Assembly: GCA_022579005.1 (NCBI GenBank)
Contig: MU401699.1
Span: 1 to 50,540, forward strand
Direction: 5' to 3'
DNA length: 50,540 nt
Source of the DNA: Poronia punctata
Lineage: Eukaryota > Ascomycota > Sordariomycetes > Xylariales > Xylariaceae
This document shows, in pieces, positions 12,401 through 24,500 of this stretch (the stretch's first letter is position 1; the number at the start of each line of letters is the position of its first letter). A program made the translations under genes and the position numbers. The notes under the pieces were generated by a model. It had not been told where the DNA came from. It saw only the letters and a program-made list of their open reading frames with translations, and searched no databases.

Positions 12401-13724
12401 TCTTCGACACGGAGGCGATGCCGTGTCTTTTGACACGCTGAGAGGCACGATGGCAGCCATCCTGGACCATGTGCAGGACGAGGGGAGCTGGGCTGGTATC
12501 TTGACCAGCGATAACCGTGACTCATGGGCCAAGGTAAGCAAAACCGACCATCGATGCTGATCCCTGCCAGACCTCGCCACTTTCTTCTCGGCGTGTTGCT
12601 AAATTCTCGATCCAGATTCACACCGAGCTGTTAGCAGTCAACCCCGCCAACGCTCACTACTTCCAAGTGATCGAGGAGGCCGCATTTGCGATAAACCTCG
12701 ATGACAGCAGCCCGGCCGACTTTACTGAAATTGCAAAGCAATGCAAGATGGGCAGCGGCTTCAATCGCTGGCACGACAAGCCATTGCAGTTTATCGTTAC
12801 AGCTAATGGCCAGTCCGGCCTTCTTGTGGAGCATTCCTACCTCGACGGCACGACGCCCACGGCCCTCTACGAGCGCATGCGTGATGCGATTGCCGCTTAC
12901 AAGCCGACCGGCCAGGCGCCGCCGCAAGTGCCATCACCCGACGAGATTCCATTGGTTCTGCCTTCTAGTCTTGATAAGCACATATCCTTCCTGCGCGAAC
13001 AATGGTTGAGCAATAATGCTCTGCGCGACTTCATCTCGTATGAGCTTCCAACTCTGAGTGGACAGATCCTCGGCCAGAGCAAGGTTCCCATCAAGAGCGG
13101 ATACGACGTCTTGTGTCAACTGGCATTCTTCCTGTACAATGGAAGACGCGTCGTTCCCAACTGGCAGCCTGTGATGCTGTCACACTTTCACGACGGTCGG
13201 CATGACCTGGTTCAGATGGCGTCACCCAAGGTGCGAGCCTTCTGCGAGGCGGTTGTGGCTACCGGCGAGGACGAGGTACCGATCCTACAAAAGCGCAACC
13301 TGATGATCGAGGCGGCGCGTGATCTCAGCCGGCGGCTGAGCGAGGCGAAGGATGGCAAGGGATTCTTCCGGCTGTTCGCCACTATCGAGCAGCGATGGCC
13401 AAAGGACCAGCCCAAGCCGAGGGTATATGACGAAACTCTCCAGAAGAGGACGATGGATTTCCCAGTGAGCAACATCAACCATAACAGCGTGGAGTCTGTG
13501 ACTACACCGCTAGATCCCCACGCGCTGAGGATCAGGTACACTATCCACGACGACCAGTGAGTTTTCCAGCCCCTTGAAACTTTCTCAGATCGGGACAAAT
13601 GCTAACGAACCGGCCTCTCAGCACCTTTATGAGCCTGAACTGCCCTACAGGGGCAGCTGGTAAGCTAATCGAAGCGGTCAACGAAGCGAGTATGATCATC
13701 CGGGAGCTGAGTCTGGCTAAGTAA
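3434..13724 (+). CDS. Highly reducing polyketide synthase with C-terminal carnitine-acyltransferase-like release domain (KS-AT-DH-MT-ER-KR-ACP-cAT)
   Basis: This is an iterative type I PKS that would build a reduced polyketide chain in the cytosol from acyl/malonyl-CoA, NADPH and SAM. Exons, by splice sites and frame: 3434-3964, 4027-4154, 4230-4752, 4816-5756, 5829-6264, 6316-8600, 8665-10810, 10902-12533, 12616-13556, 13622-13724. They join to 9666 nt, or 3221 residues. The ATG context is CACAATGG. Domains and residues seen: KS about 5-435, Cys177 in DTGCSGS, His312 in EAHGTGT, His351 in KTNIGH; an Asn-Gly-rich linker about 440-510; AT from about 594, Ser687 in GHSSGE and His799 in YHSHHM; DH, His1011 (HxxxGxxxxP) and Asp1212; MT with VLEVGAGTG at 1484-1492; ER about 1892-2215 with GSGGVG at 2034-2039; KR with GGLGEIG at 2244-2250, Ser2373 and Tyr2386; ACP Ser2560 in GLDSL; cAT about 2640-3221 with catalytic-type His2947 in EHSYLDG. 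All expected catalytic residues are present, so it looks functional. Acyltransferase-ended HR-PKSs are known; Trichoderma virens Tv6-931 is, from memory, the studied example, and its cAT transfers the chain to a polyol. The true acceptor and product here are unknown. No tailoring genes lie beside it. Confidence 0.93.
4966..5049 (+). repeat. 12-bp coding minisatellite in the KS-AT linker
   Basis: Seven in-frame 12-bp units based on AACGGATCTGTC lie in tandem. The three central units (4978-5013) are identical and the outer ones diverge by a few bases. They encode an Asn-Gly-Xaa-Xaa repeat, about residues 445-472 of the PKS, between the KS and AT domains. More Asn-Gly pairs follow up to about residue 510. 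The repeat is a flexible low-complexity linker and its copy number is likely to vary between strains. Confidence 0.9.
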
Positions 13725-13770
13725 ATAGCAGAGGAATTGCCGGCTGTTGTGTTAGAACCAACAGGTTATT
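13725..13770 (+). other. Short 3' flank of the PKS up to the AT-rich border
   Basis: Only about 45 bp of normal-composition sequence follows the TAA stop (13722-13724) before composition collapses to AT-rich DNA at about 13765-13770. Any 3' UTR and polyadenylation site must lie in this short segment or run into the AT-rich block. No clear AATAAA signal is seen in the normal-composition part. Confidence 0.6.
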
Positions 13771-14104
13771 ATTAAAACTTAGTAATATGGCTAAAACGTA
13801 TAATTGTATTGTATAAGGCATAAAGAGAGTTTTTTTAATATAAATTTTTTATATATAAGCATTATATTAATTTTATTTTTTATACTTATTAGTTTTAATA
13901 TATATATTTTAAAATAAATAAACTTATTAAACTATTTTATAGCAAAGATTAAAGCTTTTAAATAATATTATATAAAGCTTTATAATTTTAAATACAATAT
14001 TTTTAATTATTATATTTAGTGTTTTTAGTTTTTTATACTTTTATAATATAATAAAGCACTTACTTATAAAAGTTATTTATTAAAATATTTATAAAAAGAT
14101 AAAA
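13771..14104. other. AT-rich gene-free stretch
   Basis: Degenerate AT-rich sequence with no usable frame. It weakly resembles the DNA before the second E copy at about 34330-34530 (for example TTAGTTTTAAT followed by T-rich sequence), so it may be part of the same repeat. I see nothing else in it. Confidence 0.5.
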
Positions 14105-15175
14105 AGTATAATAAAGCTTAGCTAGTATAATTACTTTTTTAGCTAATTAAAAAAATTATTTAATATAATTAGTTTTTAAAATTTCTAGCAATATTATTTT
14201 ATAACTAACTTATTATTTAAAGTTTTAAACTTTTTTACTTTTATATTTTTTAGTTATAGTATAATAGTTAATAAAATAATTTAAGTTAAAAATAAAATAT
14301 AGTTTATTATTATTAAAAGGTTAGCTTATAATATTATAAATAAGCTAAATAAACTTAGTAATAAAAATAAGCAATAAAAACTAAAAAGCTTAAATAATAG
14401 TTAAATTAAGTTTATAATTAATTAAAACAAGAAAGTTATAAATTTTTTAAAACGCTTGCTAGTAAATAAAAGCTTTTAAAATAAGTAATAGTATTTATTA
14501 TAATAACTAGTAAAGAATTAAATAATAATTTATTAAAAGTATAAAGTGTTAAAAATAAAATTTTAACTTTAAATTATTGTTATATAATAGCCTTTAAAAT
14601 AAAAGTTTTTATAAAGGTTTAAAAAACGAAAAAAAACAACTTTTTAAACTAAATTATAAATATAATAAATTAAAGCTTATAGTTACTTTAACTACTTATT
14701 AAGCTAAGAAGTCTTTAATATAAAAATAGTGCTAAAGCTTTTATATATAAATATTACCAGGTAATATAAAGTATTGCTTTATAATAATTAAAAATTAAAT
14801 TATAGCTATAAAGGAATATAACGTAAAACCTTAACTTTAAAGATTTAATATAAACTGTTAAATCGTTAATATAAACTAAGTTTAAGGTTTAAATAAACTA
14901 TTATATTAATTAAAACTTATTAAATTAAATTATTAAAAAAGGCTACTTTTAAAGACTATTAAAAGTGTATTTAGTAAAATAAAGCTAACTTTAAAGCATT
15001 AAATAAGCTTTTTAAAAGTAGTTATATAAAATAAAGCAATATAAAAATAAAAGCTTAAAAAGATATTTTTATTAATAAGTATAAATATAAAAGTTTAATA
15101 GGCTAATATTTTTAAAAGGTAATAGCTAACTAGCGTTTAAATATTAATATAAACTTTTAAAAAAGTAATAAGAGT
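14105..15175 (+). repeat. Unclassified dispersed repeat family E, copy 1
   Basis: By eye this roughly 1.07-kb segment aligns with 34600-35720 in the same orientation. Anchors include TAGTTTTTAAAATT followed by CTAGCAATATT and TTTAAAGATTTAATATAAA. It is heavily mutated and non-coding. It stops where the Copia-type LTR begins (about 15174), so the LTR element probably inserted into it. The superfamily cannot be told: no terminal repeat pair or domain remnant was recognised. Confidence 0.6.
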
Positions 15176-16404
15176 TTTAATAAAAGTAATTAAGTAATTA
15201 CTATTAAAGTAAAAGAGCGTTTAATATATATTAGCAAATTAAATAACAATTAATTTAATACTAAAAGAATAAGCAACGGTTGTTTTAAAAGAAATTAATA
15301 TATATAGCGCGTTAATTAAAAAATTAACTATTCGCTTTATATATTGCGCTATAATTATTTTAAATTTATTAATAATAAGGTTATATATAATAACTAATTA
15401 AAAAAGAAAGTGCATACATTATATAAAAAATGCGTATTATATATTATTTATATAGTACTAAGTAAAAACACTTTAAAGTTGTTTAATAATTATAAGTTTT
15501 TTAAAAAAGAAAATAAAAAGTATAATTAAAAAAGGTTAGAAATATAAAGTTTATTTTACTTATTGCTTAATTAAACAATAAACATATTTTATTTTATAAT
15601 GACTATAAATAAAGCAAAAGTTAAAATATTTAATATATATGTATAATTAAAATAAATATACAGTCACCCGGAAAAGTTAAGTCTAATTTTCTTTTAAGAC
15701 TCTTTTAAAGGTTTTAAACTAGTATATCTTAGCTACAATAAGCTATAAAAATAAGCCTTTTTATATTTAAGGTTTACTAGCGCTGTAAAAATGTAATATA
15801 ATTTTTGAAACTTTTTATAAAAAGTATATAAGCTTAAACGCCTATTTAAGAATAAAGGAATATGTTTAATATTATGTTTTTAAAAATTAATAGAAAAATT
15901 AAAACTTAGATTTTATTACTTTTAAGATGTGTTTTAAGTTTATTAAAAGGCTAAATAATATATATTAATCAACTAAGATATTTTTACTATTTTTATTAGC
16001 CTATATTTATTTCTTAAAATACTTAAATAATTACTACTTTTTATAAGCTTAAAAAAATAGCTTAATAATATATAAAAAAAACTTTACCTACGTTATTAAA
16101 AGACACGATCTACTACAATATACTAACCCTTGGACTGCTTATTTTTACAATTTCTATTTAAGACGTTATTTAAAAGGATGTTAAAAGGTTGTAAAAGAGA
16201 ATCGAACCTAACGTTCCGGGGCCCACTATAAGTATTATTTAACTATAAAGGCTAAGCAATATATATTTATAAACTGGTAATATATATATATATATATATA
16301 TATTATTTAGTTATATATATTTAATATATAAACTAGCTTTGCTAATTAAAGCATTAATGACTTTTATTATTTTTTACTTTATTAAATAGAGTTAATATAA
16401 TCTA
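15174..16404 (+). mobile_element. LTR of truncated Copia-type element, interrupted by a 568-bp insertion
   Basis: Read on the reverse strand, this segment matches the LTRs at 35901-36546 and 45372-46016 and the copy at 48990-49656. Without the nested element (15661-16228) and its duplicated TA it is about 660 bp, close to the 645 bp of the other copies. Its orientation is opposite to theirs, so its internal region lies to the right and would be read on the + strand. The outer border is uncertain by about 20 bp because all copies are heavily mutated. Confidence 0.75.
15661..16228. mobile_element. 568-bp TA-flanked nonautonomous DNA transposon (Tc1/mariner-like or MITE)
   Basis: The element begins CAGTCACCCGGAA and ends with CCGGGGCCCACTA. 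Inverted, that end reads TAGTGGGCCCCGGAA, and the ends remain similar for about 35 bp (for example CTTTTA at the inner side). Most differences are of the C/T or G/A type. It is flanked by TA on both sides. Three related LTR copies lack the insert and read straight through AAATATA-AGTATT/AGTGTT, which confirms a TA target duplication. TA targeting is typical of the Tc1/mariner (IS630) group. There is no transposase frame, so it would be nonautonomous or an internal-deletion remnant. Confidence 0.75.
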
Positions 16405-19400
16405 TTAAAGTTATAAGCTTAGTTTGCTATTAAAAGGCTAGTACTTATATAAAATTGCTTTATTTAAAAGCTAGCTATATTTGATTATATAATATTTTAA
16501 AACAAGTTATATTTCTTTTTATTTAATAAGCTAGTATTCTTTATATTATATACTTTATAAAAATCGTTTTTAGTTATTATATAGTATAATTTAACAATAA
16601 TTAAAATATTTAATAATATTTTTATATTTATTAAAGCTTATATAAAGCTAGGTTATTTCTTTAAATTAAAAGTAATAGTTTAAAACTTTTAAAGTTATTG
16701 TTATTATTAAAAGTATTTAAAAGAATATTAACTTAAATAACTACTTTTTTAAATATAACTTTAAAAAGGTTTTTAAGCAACTTTTTAACAGTATTATATA
16801 ATAAAAGCTTAAGCAACGTTAAGCTAAAAAGTACTATATAAAGCTAAAGAAATAAAAGAATAAATAAAGAAAAAGTACTAAACTATAAAAGCTACTATAT
16901 GCTTTTACTTAAATATAAATTAAAAAAAAGCTTAGAATTTAATAAAACTTTAAAATTTAAAGTATATAATATAAAGCATATAAGCAGCTTTAAATTAATA
17001 TGCTTTAAACCTAAGTTAAAAAAACTATTAATTTAAAGTATTATACTTAACTTAATATAATATAAATAAAAGGTTAAAATGTTAACGCTTTAAAACTAGA
17101 TTAAAATATTATATAGTATTACTATACTTTATAAAGTTAACTATTATTTAATTATATAAAAGCAATATAAGAACGTTTTTATAAAATCTTAAAAGAATGA
17201 TATTAAACTTAAAAAATAATATAAAAAATACATTATATTTTATTATAAGGCGCTTAATTATAAGCTTAAAAAAGCTAAAGGGCTATTTATAGTTAAAGGT
17301 TTATTATATGCACTTTAGCTAAAACCTTAATTAAAATAAGCGATTTAAAAAAGATGTTAATTTTTTTATAACTAAGCTAAAATAAACTACTTTTAATAAA
17401 AAAAAGAATTTAACTTATAAGTAACTTAGTAATTAAATACGAGTTTAAAAAAAGTAAAATATTAAGCTATATTTATTATTGCTAAAAGAAACTTAAAAAG
17501 CTTATTTTTAAAAAATAATATATATATATAAGCAAGACTTATATAAGTACTTTTGCTAAAAATTAGCAAAGCACGTTTAAAAGCTTAATAAGGACACTTA
17601 ATACTAACTTATAATAACTAGGTTTTATACTTTTAACTAGCTACTAACAATAAATAATTATAATGTTAAAGTTATATAATAATAATATTAGAGCAATAAA
17701 AAAAATAAGCTATATAATAAAATTAAAAAAAAAACCTTTAGAAAATATTAAACGCTATTAAAAGGTTTTTATTTAGTGGTAGTAGCTTATATAATTCTTT
17801 AAGTTTAAAAGAAATATAGCTAGTATATAATATAGTTTATATAGTAATTAATTTAATTAATATTAATTGGACTTAAATAATATTTATAGTATATATACTA
17901 TTATTAGTATAAATAAGTATATATTATTAAATAGTATAGTTTTAAATAACTATAATATAGTATATTTAGTAAACTATATAAAGCTGCTTAATTAGAAATT
18001 ATTTATTTTAATAAAGAATAACTATATTAAAGCTAGCATATTTGTTTTAAAGTTGTTTAAAAAATAATAAACTATTTAAAGTATACTTAATACTTAAAAT
18101 AAAATAATAAGACAGATTTAGTATTAGAAAATAGTTAGCTTATAAAAGGATTTTATATTATATATTATTTTAAAAGCTAAATGAAAAAATAAAACATTTA
18201 GTACTTTAGCTTAAATTATATATTATGCTTTAAATTAATTAACTATTACGTTATAATTAAAAAGCTATAATATAAATATAACCTATTTTCTTTATAATAT
18301 AAAAATCTTTTTTTACTTTAAATTATACATTATAATAAATACTACGTATTTAAAGAAAGTTTATAAAAAGCGTAATAAAACTTATATTAGCTATAACTAA
18401 ATAGATTTTTTAACTTTTAAATAACTTCATAAAACTATAAAAGGATAATAAAGCTTTATAATATTTTAAATATAAATACTTAAACGTTAAAGCTTAAAAG
18501 GCTTTAGCATATAAAGTAAAAAATATAAAAGTTTATAAAATATTATATATTAAATATAGAAGTTATATAATTAACTATATATAAAAATAACCCTTTAATG
18601 TTTTAAAATAACACACAAGTTAACTATTTTTAAAAAGTATATTAAAATCTTTTTAATTAAAATAAAAGGTATAATAAAATATTTTAATTAATTGGTTTTA
18701 AAAATAAATATTTAAATTATTATATACTTTTATAATATAGTATAAAAATTAGTAAAACGTTTTTATTAAAATTGCTATATGCTTATAATAGCACTATTTC
18801 ATTATAAAAATAATAAAATCATAATTATAATTAATAATTAAATATAGCACAAAGTATAATATAAAAAATAGAAATTTAAAATTAAAATATTATTAAAGTA
18901 TATAAAAAAACTAATTAAAGTAGCTAACTAAGTAAAAAACAAAGTTATAAAAAAGCTAAAACGATATTATATAATATAAGCTTTTTAATTAAGCTATAGC
19001 TAGAAGTTATTAAAGCTACTATATAATTATATAATTAAAGCTTATTTAAAGTATATAATAATATAGGCTTTTTAAAAAAGCTTAATACTTAGTTTAAATA
19101 TTATTTTTATTAATATAATTTATTAATAAGCAAAATACTAATAAGTAATGCATAATATAATTAAATTAGAATAATAATATATAAAATTAACGCGTACTTA
19201 TTAAAGGAAAATTATTTTACTAATAAAAGTAAACAAAAAGCAGGAACTAAGCTATATATATATACTAGTTGTATAATAAAATATATAGTATTTATATATA
19301 CTAGATATAAATATTATACTAATAAAAGATATTATAAGTTAAAATATTAAGTTTAATAAGTAATAGTTTTATAATATTAATAAACATATAAAAGAATATT

Positions 19401-21169
19401 TATATAAGTATAAAAGTATATAAGTTTAATTAAGTTAATTAAATACTTTAGTAATTTATAAAGAAAATTTTAGTAAAAAGTTAAATATATAATTATAAAT
19501 CTTTTTCTATTTAAAAAGGCATTATAAAAGATTAATTAACTTAGAAGTTAATATTTAATAGTATAGCTACTTAAAGGCTTTTAAAAGTAAAAATTAAAAC
19601 TAAATATAGTATTAAAACTAATAAAAAATTAAATATACTTTAAAACATTTTTTATAAATAAAACGTTTTTTTAGCAACTTTTAAACTATTAAAAATAAGT
19701 TAAAGCAAACAATTTTAAAAAAGCTGTTTAAAAAGTATTAGTATAAAAGAACTAATAAAAAAAGGATATAACTTTAAACAAATAAGTTATAAAAATATAT
19801 AATATAATAAAGTTAAAAGTATTTTTAAAATTCAATTAAAACTTTAATAAGTATAAAAGTTAACAACTTTTTAAAAGTAAAAGTAAAAACTTTTAACAAG
19901 TTTATTATAAATACTATAAAAAATAAATAGTTAATTAACTTATTAAAAAAGTAATTAGTTAATTAACAAAATAAGCTATTAATTAAGTTATATAATAACT
20001 AGTTATTTAACTTATAAAATAAGTAGTTAACTATTTTATAAATAAAAAATAAGCTATTAACTACTTAAAGCTAAGCTATATTACTATAAGAAATTAAAAA
20101 CGTAAACTTTAATAAACTTAATATAATTTAAAATATATTTAAATTATTAATATAAAAGGTATTTTTATAAAGTAAAACGTTAGTAAGCAAAGGCTAAAAA
20201 ATAACTAAAAAGTAAAATATATACTATACTATTAAAGTAGCTATGCTAAAAAGCAAGCAATATAGCTTAATAGTTATTATAAATAAAAGCAATAGTAGTA
20301 GTAAAAAAGAGCTTTTAAGTAAAAAGCTTTTAATCAGCTTTGCTAATATTAAAAAATAACTTAATACTTTTTTTATAGCTAGCTTTATAATAGTTTAGCT
20401 TATTATTGCTAATAATATTAACAAGCTATATTAAAACTTTAATAAAAAATAGTATATATAGCTTTATATAAAATATTTTAAAGTTTATTTTTAAAACTAA
20501 GCTAAGCACTAACCTTTACTTATAAAAGGATAGTAATAAAGCTAGCAAATAAATAGTAAAAAGTATAAACTATTAAAAAGATAATAATAACAATTAATAA
20601 ACAGTAAATATAAGTTAATTTTTAATATATTATAAGATAATAGTTTTTTTTTAATTAATAAGTTAACTAGCTTCTTTTAAAGGTAATTATATCTTATAAA
20701 GCTATATTTACTTAATATAAGCAATAAAAGCAATAGCTTATAACAATAACAATTTATTTTAGTAGTATAATATTTTTGATTATAGTAGCATTAGCTTAAT
20801 CGTTCTTTTTAAATATTTTTAAGTATTATATAAAAGTAAAAATCATACTATATAATCTTTAAGCTATACTTATTAAAGCAAAGAAAAAGCGTAAAAAGCA
20901 AGTTACTATTTAGCAAAATTAATAAGCAACAGGGCAGTAAACGTATAGCATAAAAAGCATAGTAGTCCTTTTTATAAAAACTTTAGTTAATGTTATTAAA
21001 TTAATAAAAGTAGTAAATAAAAAAATTAAAATATATACTAAAAACACAGTGTTAGTAAAGCTTTTTACTAGGTATAAAAATAGTTTTTAGCGAGTTAGCA
21101 AGTAGTTAATTAATATTAAGCTTAAAATTAAAAACGTTATAATTTAAAAATAGTTAGCTTAAATTATTA

Positions 21170-21200
<31 letters not shown>

Positions 21201-21405
21201 AGTAAAGTAAAAAAGCTTTAAAAGCAATATAATAGTAGTTGCTTAATAAATAAACTAATAAGCTAATAATGTTAAAAGTAACTAAATTTTAAAAATAAAG
21301 TTATAAATTTTTTTAAAAACATTTAAAGTTAAATATAGCTTAATAAGTTAATAAAAAACAGATTATAAAAGTATAATAAAAGTTTTAATTAAAGGAATTA
21401 AAAGT
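16405..21405 (+). mobile_element. Internal region of truncated Copia-type element, + orientation
   Basis: This runs from the LTR to the Gypsy-type element at 21406. By eye it matches the reverse complement of 44500-45370 (leader) and of 41680-42060 (left side 19690-20060), at nearly equal distances from the LTR, about 3.3 kb in each copy. No frame survives. Homology could be followed to about 20.1 kb. The rest (20.1-21.4 kb) is AT-rich and not resolved, and the reverse-transcriptase remnant of the other copy was not found here, so the element is probably truncated. Confidence 0.6.
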
Positions 21406-21579
21406 TATTATGCGCATTATAAAAATGCATTATATAGATATAAAAGCATGTCACGTGACCTTGTTACGTGACCTTATTAGTTTATAAACATAGCATAGAT
21501 TAATTTAAAGGATTATTTAAAGCTTGCTTTTACTTTAATTAATTTATTTTTATTTTATTATACTAACCTAATGCTATTA
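21406..21579 (+). repeat. 5' LTR of the Gypsy-type element
   Basis: This 174-bp LTR aligns gap-free with 29930-30103. The two differ at 20 positions, all transitions. It keeps two ACGTG cores at 21450-21472 (GTCACGTGAC, then TTACGTGACC) that are destroyed in the 3' LTR. These could have been bHLH/E-box-type promoter sites of the element. Confidence 0.93.
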
Positions 21580-24500
21580 AAATAGTAGCTAGCAATACTG
21601 CTTAGTTAGCTATACTATAACTATAACTATTATATAAAAAATAAGATCTTTATAGTATATTTTTAAAAAAAAAACTAAAGTAAATTAGTTAATATAACGA
21701 AAAATTAACTAAATAATAAAAACACTAAATTTAAGGATTATAATAACATTTTAACGCTTTAATCGTAGTACTATAAAAAATATACTTTAATTTAATCGTT
21801 TATTTTATTTTTTGCAGCTTGCTTTTTTTTTTGCAATTTTTTATTTATAACGAGCTACTACGTTATATAGATTAAATATAAGAAAAAAAACTTTTAATTT
21901 TACTTTTATTTAAAAAGTATACTTATATTGTAAAATAAACTACTAAACTGCTAAAATATTCTAGTAAACCTATATTGTAAAATATACTATTTTTAGTAAG
22001 CGCTATATACTATAAAATATATAGACAATAAAGATATTAATATAATTAACTAATATATTGCTATTAACAAACTTTTAAAAAAATATTAAAAATTAAAGTA
22101 TTAACTAGGCTAAGCTTAATTTAAAAATAAAACATTTTAAAAGTATAGTAAATAAATACTTAGAATTTAAATTTAAACTAACGCTTTTTATAAAAAATAA
22201 TAAACAAACCTTTGCTTTTTTACTATATTTAGTAAGTTAGCAAGTTAACAAATAAGCTTATAAGTTAAAAGTTAATAAACTATATAGCTAAGCATTATAA
22301 ATATATAAAGTTTTTAATAATAATTTATTAAATAAACAATATACTTTTATAAAAAAAAAACTACTTATTTTTAATTTTAACTAAACTTATTATGTTAAAT
22401 ATTAGCTCTTTATTTTATTAACGTTATTGCTATATTATTATTAGCAAGAAAGTTTATAAAACTATAAAAAATAATTGCTTATTAAGCTAATATAATAATT
22501 AAAACTACTAATAGTTTAATAAACGTTATAACTTTAACTTAATAACAATATAGCAAACTAAATAGCTACCTTAGCACTTTTTAATAAAACTAAAATAAGC
22601 AAAATAATAGCTATAATAATAAAAACACTTAAGTTTTTCAATAATTAAGCATTGCTTAACAATAATAATAACAAGTTATATAGCTAGAAAATCTAATAAG
22701 TTAATTACTTTAATTTTAACATTAATATATTATTTAGTTAAAAAGATTATATTATAGTTAGTATAAATACTTATTAGCAAAATGTACTACTATTTAAAAA
22801 CAATGTAAAAAAATATTTAAAAACCTAGCAAGAGCTATAATTATTTAAAAAGACTTTTTATAACTAATTTTAAAAAATGTATAAGTATAGTAAGCAAAAA
22901 AATATAAACTATATTTTAAAAAAACAATGCTAGTAAACAACGCAATTATATTAAAAAAACTTTAAAAAAACTTTAAAATAAATTTTAAATTTAGTAAATG
23001 CTTTTATAGCACTATAAAACTTAAATAATGAATTTAAAGCAAGCTAACTTTAAAATAGCATATTAATTTAATTATAAGCAGCTAAAATTGCTAAATATAT
23101 AAAAGCGTTAGGTTTTAAAACGCTTATTTAGCAGTTAATACAAGTTTATAATATAATTTACTTATTTTTATAGCAACTAATTATTAAACTAAAGCTAAGT
23201 ATAGTATTTTATAAATATTTTAATTATTTAAAAACAAAGCAATAATATATAAACGTATCATTGTTTTACCTTTTTAGTAATAATTAATTAAAAGCTACTA
23301 AGTAGCTTTAATATATTCTTTATACTTAGCTATATATACGTAGCTTAATACAATAATATCTTGAAATAATAATAAAAGAAAATATATTAAAGATATAACG
23401 ATTATAATAACTAATATAATTAAAACAAGCTATATAATTGTAATAATTGCTATAATAAAAAGCAAACCTCTAATTAATTTTATAAACTATAAAATAAACA
23501 ATTTTTTTAAAAAACGTAGATTTAACTATTAAGTTAAATAACTAAAACAATAAAATACTTAAAGCAAACAATAGGTTAACAAGGTATACGTAGTATATAA
23601 TAAAAAAGAATTAAAATAAAATAGCTATTTTTTAAAAAAGAAATTTTAAATAACAAAAACAAAGTTTATATATTGCTAAATAGTAATTAAAAGATTAATA
23701 ACTATTTATTAGTTTTTATAATTATTAGTAAACTAGCGCTTGCACTAAAATATAAACGTACTTATAAAAAGTGTTAAATAGTGTTTTTTTAAAAAAACTA
23801 GTATATAAAGCACGTAATAGAAAATTTGTATTATTAAAGTACAAAACAATTACTATTATATTATAAGCTAATAGTTAAAAACTATTTTAAAAGATTTACT
23901 AACTTAATAGCAGCAATAAGTAAAATTTCTTATATAAATAATAATTATACTTTATATAAAAAAGTAATTATTAATACAAAGCTGAAAATAATATTAAGTT
24001 AAGAAATTTCCTTTAAGGAAATATATACTAAATTATTAGCTAGGTTTAAAGGTTAATATAACATATTTATAATATATATAGATTTAAAAGTATTAAATAT
24101 AATAGTAAGTAAATATTCTTTTAATAAAGCAAAAGTACTATATAAAGTTTATTAAGTACTTTAACTAATGTTATTTAAAAAATAAAAAGTATAATTAAAG
24201 TAAATAAAATAGCAACTTTTTTAATACTACTATAAACTAGTATAAAGCTAGAAGTATATAATAAAATAATAGTATAGCTATATTAAAACTTAAAACTAAG
24301 AGTTTTTTTAAGTATATTATAGTTTTATAAATATAGCGTTATATTATATATATTTAAATAATAACTATATATAAACTTAGTAGCTAAAGCAATAATACTT
24401 ATAACTATTTTTTATAAACATATATTACTAAAATAAAAAGTTATTATATAAACTAATATAATAATTAAACTATATATTATAATAAATATATTAATATAAT

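Noticed and set aside
3434..13724. PKS as a pseudogene, or as several separate genes, because of in-frame stops at about 4144, 4815, 5760, 6270, 8604, 10933, 12560 and 13560
   Set aside because: Each stop lies in or just beyond a GT-AG interval of 51-91 bp with a plausible branch site. Removing these intervals restores continuous, family-typical protein sequence.
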